Part shown: piece by piece, positions 50,706-64,000 of the stretch | How the letters are laid out: each line of letters begins with the position of its first letter | Position numbering within the stretch: position 1 is the first letter of the stretch | Assembly: GCF_001522545.3 (NCBI RefSeq) | Contig: NC_031776.1 | Location: 32,564,709 to 32,628,708, forward strand | DNA from: Parus major | Lineage: Eukaryota > Chordata > Aves > Passeriformes > Paridae | Direction of reading: 5' to 3' | Length of the DNA stretch: 64,000 nucleotides | Notes under the pieces: generated by a model | What the model saw: the letters and a program-made list of their open reading frames with translations, nothing else | What the model was told of the DNA's origin: nothing | Database searches by the model: none | Translations under genes and position numbers: made by a program

Positions 50706-51814
50706 ATTTATAAAGTAATAAACTCTCAAGCAATTGTAAAGTAAATAAAATGCCTCAGTGAAGGGAAAGTGAGACATCACAATAAATAAAATTCCTCATG
50801 CCTGTGCAAGAGTTCATGTTTTAAAACTCATGTTACTTCTATATCCACCAGATAAAATTTAGATGTATCTGAGTTTTGAAGATAAGAGACTCTCTGCCAG
50901 AAAATGAATGGTAAAGTTTCTGAAATGTCCAGCTACTTATGCTTTATAACAACTGTAATTGTGAAAAAAAAAAAGAAATAAAAGAAGAGGGCCTATTCCA
51001 TCTCTGATGGTGTCAGCAGAACAAAGGCAGAACCTGTGGAATCGTAACTGTGTGGTATGAAACTATTTAATACAGTATTTTTATAGAAAAAATAATAGCT
51101 TTAAAATTCTATTGACATTAATATACAGCTATACACCTAAGTCATCCAAACACGTGCAGAGCTGCAAAAACATTCAAATAGAATTTGTATAAAAAGCAAA
51201 AATTTTCATTAAGAAAAGGGATTTAGCCATTTGTACAAAGTAATGTTCTTTTGCTTCAATTTGCTCTTTCTTTAGCTTTCATCTTATAAGTTAAATTTAA
51301 AAATTAGTCAACACACTGAATTAAGTATGTAGATTTTCATTTAAATAAATCAGTCAACAATTTTTTTATAAAGTATTTAACACTTCATTGTAGAAACATA
51401 GGCAAAATGACTATTATAACCAAAATGAAAAATACTGTTCAATTTAAAAAAATGTACTTAAACAAGAACCTGAAAAAGTTTATGATATGCATAACATTGT
51501 TCAAGCAAAATTGCACTAGTATTACATAAATCAAGAGTTTTATAAAGGCCCCAATATGGCAAAGTTTAGAAATAGGTAGTATGCATGCACAATAGTACAA
51601 CAAAAATCTCTTATAAAACAGCAGTTATTTTTGTAATGCTTGTACAAAGGGAATAAAGAGCAACCACAAACATATTTAATCTGTTAGGTTAATATATTAT
51701 GATAGCTAAAAGTCAGTCATGTCTAGCAGAGGAAGGAAGAGTCCTCCACAGTAAATGCGTGAATACGTCGTTTGTGCCTTTAAAGTTATGTATAAAATAT
51801 TCTGATTCAGTTCA

Positions 51815-53063
51815 AACCTGAAAGTAATCCTATTATTTATTTCCATCAAAATTAAAAAAGGTGAGTTGATTTTGCCTCTTAGCAACAACAGAAAACAGGC
51901 CAGGTCAGAGAAGTGCTGGAAACTGATACTGATGCTTTTCACTTTTGATACTGGACTTTGATATTGAACCCAGACTGCTGAAACTTGGGCTTTGCTAAGG
52001 TGTCACTAATGTACAGCTTGGTTCCTTTTACCTCCACAATACCACAGTTTATCTCAATTTTAGGAAACTGCTGTGTTTTGAATCCTTTAATATCACTGAA
52101 CAGGTGTGAGGGGGGTTTTTTTGTGATTGTCAAAACCGAATGCCGTGATCCATCTGCGTGTGCTTAAAGTTTGGGGTCTGGTTTTTTCCCTACTGCTCGC
52201 TGTGTTGGGGAGTTATCAATCCATAAGAACTGCGTGTGATTAAGTGAATAAACATGTAAAGCATGTGTAGGCAATGCCCTCTTGTGCTCTAGGGTGGCTA
52301 CTATCCTACAGGCCTCTTGGAGTTGGTATGCTTTGTCCCACAGCAAGTAAGGTTTCAGCTTCCAAGATATATCGTTACTATGTTCTATAAGGTTTTAATA
52401 AATACAAAGCTTGTTTACATGGTATATATGTTTAGTATATCATGTACAGTCACTGAATTTCTGAAACATAATCATTGTGTTCATGCAGATCATTAGATGT
52501 TTCACCTCTATAGTCTTGTTTACTTCTTGGCAACCTAAAGCTAATTAAAAAGCAAGTTATGTTTGTTTGTGAAAAGTTATCTAGCTTCATCAGGATCTGA
52601 AGAGAAGTTCTAATGGGCACAAAGAAGAGAGTAGACCATTCAATCATTCTTTCACCATTTAAAATAAACAAAATTACACACTGTACTACAGTTTCCAGAC
52701 TACATAATGAAAAAGTGCAGATACCATCTTCATCGATTAAGTAGAACCAAAAAAGTTCATAGAAAATAGATTGCTCATTTTCACGCTACAAACGAATATG
52801 TTGTTTGCCATTTTAACAAATTTAAAGGTGTGTTATTTCAGCAGCATTGTTGTAAATTGTACCGTAGTGCAGTTTCTTTTTCATAAAAATACCTTACAAA
52901 TGGTCAGTCAAAAGTCATCAGCAAAAGAAAAACCCAGAAAACAATCAACCAAACAAAAAACAGAGGTAATGCTGATGCCAAAACAATTATAATACTGTTG
53001 GTACATAGAAAAGTAATCCTTATATTTTATACATTTATACAGAGTATAAAAGGTAACAGCAGA
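51815..53063 (-). other. LRP1B: LRP1B 3' untranslated region (left boundary uncertain)
   Basis: The sequence directly downstream of the LRP1B stop is AT-rich, low in CpG and contains no convincing further exon. The first AATAAA on the minus strand after a plausible UTR length is at 51837-51842, so this interval is taken as the minimal 3' UTR of about 1.25 kb. The same AT-rich texture continues to about 50.7 kb, where another AATAAA lies, so the UTR may be up to about 2.4 kb. Short open frames inside (for example 51706-51942 and 51939-52133, minus strand) resemble no known protein and are taken as chance. Confidence 0.45.
51837..51842 (-). terminator. Candidate LRP1B poly(A) signal (AATAAA)
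   Basis: The plus strand reads TTTATT, which is AATAAA on the coding strand, about 1.22 kb after the LRP1B stop codon. A pyrimidine-rich stretch lies further downstream on the coding strand. Usage cannot be proved from sequence. Confidence 0.35.
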
Positions 53064-56941
<3,878 letters not shown>

Positions 56942-58735
56942 CTAAGATCAACAGGATGAAAAAACATTTCCTGCAGAGACAATCATAAAATCCTTCCATT
57001 TTTGAATCAAAGAAGTGATCTGAGTCTCTGTATAGATCTCACAGAAGCTAGAAGCAGAATTTTATTGTTTTTCTTGGTTTGGCTGCAGTGGTATGAATCC
57101 CTACAAAGTGCTAACTCACTATCTACAACCCTGACTTCCTCCAATTATTTCCAGATTTCCCTCACTTCCAAGGAAAGCTTTGCAAAGTCATCGTGGATCC
57201 CCTGCAGGAGTGAGGACAGAGAGCACATGAGTCACGTCCCCTTGCTCATTCATTTCACTTCTGTTTCAAAGCAGCTGCCCAAAGTCAGCTGTAAACTGAG
57301 GACAAGAAAATGGTTTCATCACGATGCATTAAAAATGTATGAACTTCTCGTTGTTCCAGTTTGTATTCCCTGCCAGTGGTAACTGGACACTCAAGTTCAA
57401 CCTGAATTTTCTTTCAATCTTGAATATAAGACAGAGCCTTAATTTTAACCTTGAATTAGGTATCAGTAAAGATAAGTGATTGAGTTGAATTGTTTCTGTT
57501 GCCGAATTCATTTCTTTTAGCTAAAGAGGTGATTTCAAGCCCGAGCAATTGAAATAACCTCAAGAGGGTAATTTTTTCCCAATGCAATATGTTCTCTAGA
57601 ATTACAAGGGAATAACAGAGAGGTCACAGTCAGGATGATAACAGTCGAGTCCTCTTGTTGGCTGAGTAAGATGCAGTCAGTGTCTGAAATCCAATATACT
57701 AAATGATCTGTATTTTTCAGAAATGTCATTGAAAAAATATTTCCTAAAATAGGCACTTAACAGTGGCATGCTAGTGTTGAACAACTACACCTAGCTTAAT
57801 ATTTGACAGTCCTCTGAAGAGATAAAATAACTCTAAAATATATTTTCAAATATAATTTTAAGAAGAAAGCCCTTTATTGAGACTAGTTCTATTTCTCTAC
57901 TGAAAATCTATTATTTAACGAGTGATTCTCAGTAACCTAAATAATTTACAGAGCAGCAACTGCTTTCAGCATTTGGCTATCACTAAACTTGGTGTTTTAG
58001 GTGCAGCAGCCCATAATGACATCCATGGAGTCTGGCAGGGTCAGCATAACTAACAGTATGGCCAGGAAATGTATTTATCTTATGGGCTTTACAAAAAGGC
58101 TTTAAAAATTGATGCTCACTAGTTTACACCAGAGTTTGCAGAGAGAGATACTGCATGTGATGCCAGATCATAGTAACTTAAACAATTCTTTTAGCCTGGA
58201 GCACTAAAATAGTCTCATAAATGGCCATGTTTGCAGAAACAGCAGATTCATCACTTATTTCTTAAGGACTTAACAAAGAGACATTATCCTGGTTTCAGAT
58301 GTGGGGTAACAAGCCCCAGGAGAAAATCAGCCAGCTGCTCAAGGCCAGCAAGCAGGACAGCTAGAGGCCTGAAGTAAATGGTTTGCTCTCTGATTCCCTC
58401 TGCCTTCCCCAGTGGGCCATGTCCTTATCACCAGGAATGTTCTCTTGCTAAATCTGCACCACCATCAACATTATGTTCTTTGAGCATGTGAAGGGCTGCA
58501 GCTCTCTCTGGTGTCTGACCCAGCAGAAACACTCCTGCCTCCCCTGGCCTTGGGAGAAGTTCCCAAAGTCAAGAAGTCAAACACAAGTCCTCAAGCTCAT
58601 TACCAGCTCTAAGGCAGCTGAATTCAAGAGAAATATTCAAGAAAATATTCCCTGCTGGGTGCTGGAATTTGGCTTCCTGTGCAAGATACTACAGGAACAC
58701 AGTAAGGAGGAAAAGGCTGGGACTCTACTGTAAAT

Positions 58736-58793
58736 ATTTTGAGTATTGTTTACCTCTTCACTAAAACTTGAAGAGGTAAACAATACTCAAAAT
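58736..58793. repeat. Perfect 25-bp inverted repeat with 8-nt loop
   Basis: The left arm 58736-58760 begins ATTTTGAGTATTGTTTACCT. The right arm 58769-58793 is its exact reverse complement, and the loop 58761-58768 is CTAAAACT. It lies within an LRP1B intron and would form a hairpin in the pre-mRNA. A third partial copy of the arm start follows directly to the right (58793-58801). It is not recognised as a known microRNA. Confidence 0.95.
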
Positions 58794-59130
58794 TTGAGTA
58801 TGTGGTTTCAATGAAACACATTAATTATGTTCTCTAAGTCTCTGGATGAAGTTAGTAACACTTACACAGCCTTGTCAGGATTGGGAAAAGTGGGTATGAA
58901 CTACAATTTTTTGTCTACTACATGAGGAACATAAGTATCAATAACAGATGTGGTTGTTCCAGCAAGAACAAAAATGTAACTGATTCACTGCCTCCAGATA
59001 CAAGTCATGGGTCATTTGTTGCATTTGTGTTTCTCACATAAAGTGATTCTTTGTATATTGGAAAGATGCAAATACTTTAAAGTTGTTTTGTTGGTTTTTT
59101 TTACTTCATAAATCAATGTAAAATTACTTA

Positions 59131-64000
<4,870 letters not shown>

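Noticed and set aside
51939..52133. 64-codon minus-strand frame that looks protein-like
   Set aside because: It lies within the LRP1B 3' UTR, lacks splice context and matches nothing recognised.

Overview
The window is nuclear DNA of a bird, possibly a songbird. Two observations support this. First, eight short fragments of CR1 retrotransposon tails are scattered through it, carrying the avian signature (a run close to GAATGGTTTGGGTTGGAAGG). Second, there is a vertebrate gene whose exons translate into a recognisable protein. The DNA is AT-rich, with long non-coding stretches and no bacterial-style gene packing. The species cannot be fixed from the sequence alone.

Right end, about 51.8-64.0 kb, minus strand: the 3' end of LRP1B (low-density lipoprotein receptor-related protein 1B). 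Five consecutive coding exons can be placed to the base, all with GT/AG splice signals and compatible reading phases: 61314-61390 (end of the last EGF repeat and stalk), 59132-59222 (transmembrane helix), 56660-56804 (first NPxY motif), 55540-55638 (a 33-codon cassette typical of LRP1B and absent from LRP1) and 53064-53204 (second NPxY motif, C-terminus, stop). Together they encode the last 183 residues of this giant endocytic receptor. Everything upstream (ligand-binding repeats, propellers, earlier EGF repeats) lies beyond base 64000. The 3' UTR runs left from 53063. Its end is uncertain; poly(A) signal candidates lie near 51.84, 51.68 and 50.70 kb.

Left and centre, about 1-50.7 kb: a gene desert. 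No exon, RNA gene or recognisable pseudogene was found. Open frames here are short and have no family resemblance. Contents are CR1 fragments, homopolymer and dinucleotide tracts, small tandem duplications, and several CpG- or homeobox-motif-rich patches that look like conserved non-coding elements, the clearest at 30.17-30.48 kb. A GC-richer stretch spans roughly 34.3-40.2 kb. In mammals LRP1B also borders a large gene desert at its 3' side (from memory), so this arrangement is expected.

Most interesting leads: a CpG-rich 207-nt block inside the LRP1B tail intron, flanked by splice-like signals and carrying an in-frame stop (possible poison exon, 55928-56134); a TG/T-rich tract just before the acceptor of the NPxY exon; a perfect 25-bp hairpin in the next intron; and the frame-neutral 33-codon cassette exon. 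No evidence of a wholly new biological system was found.
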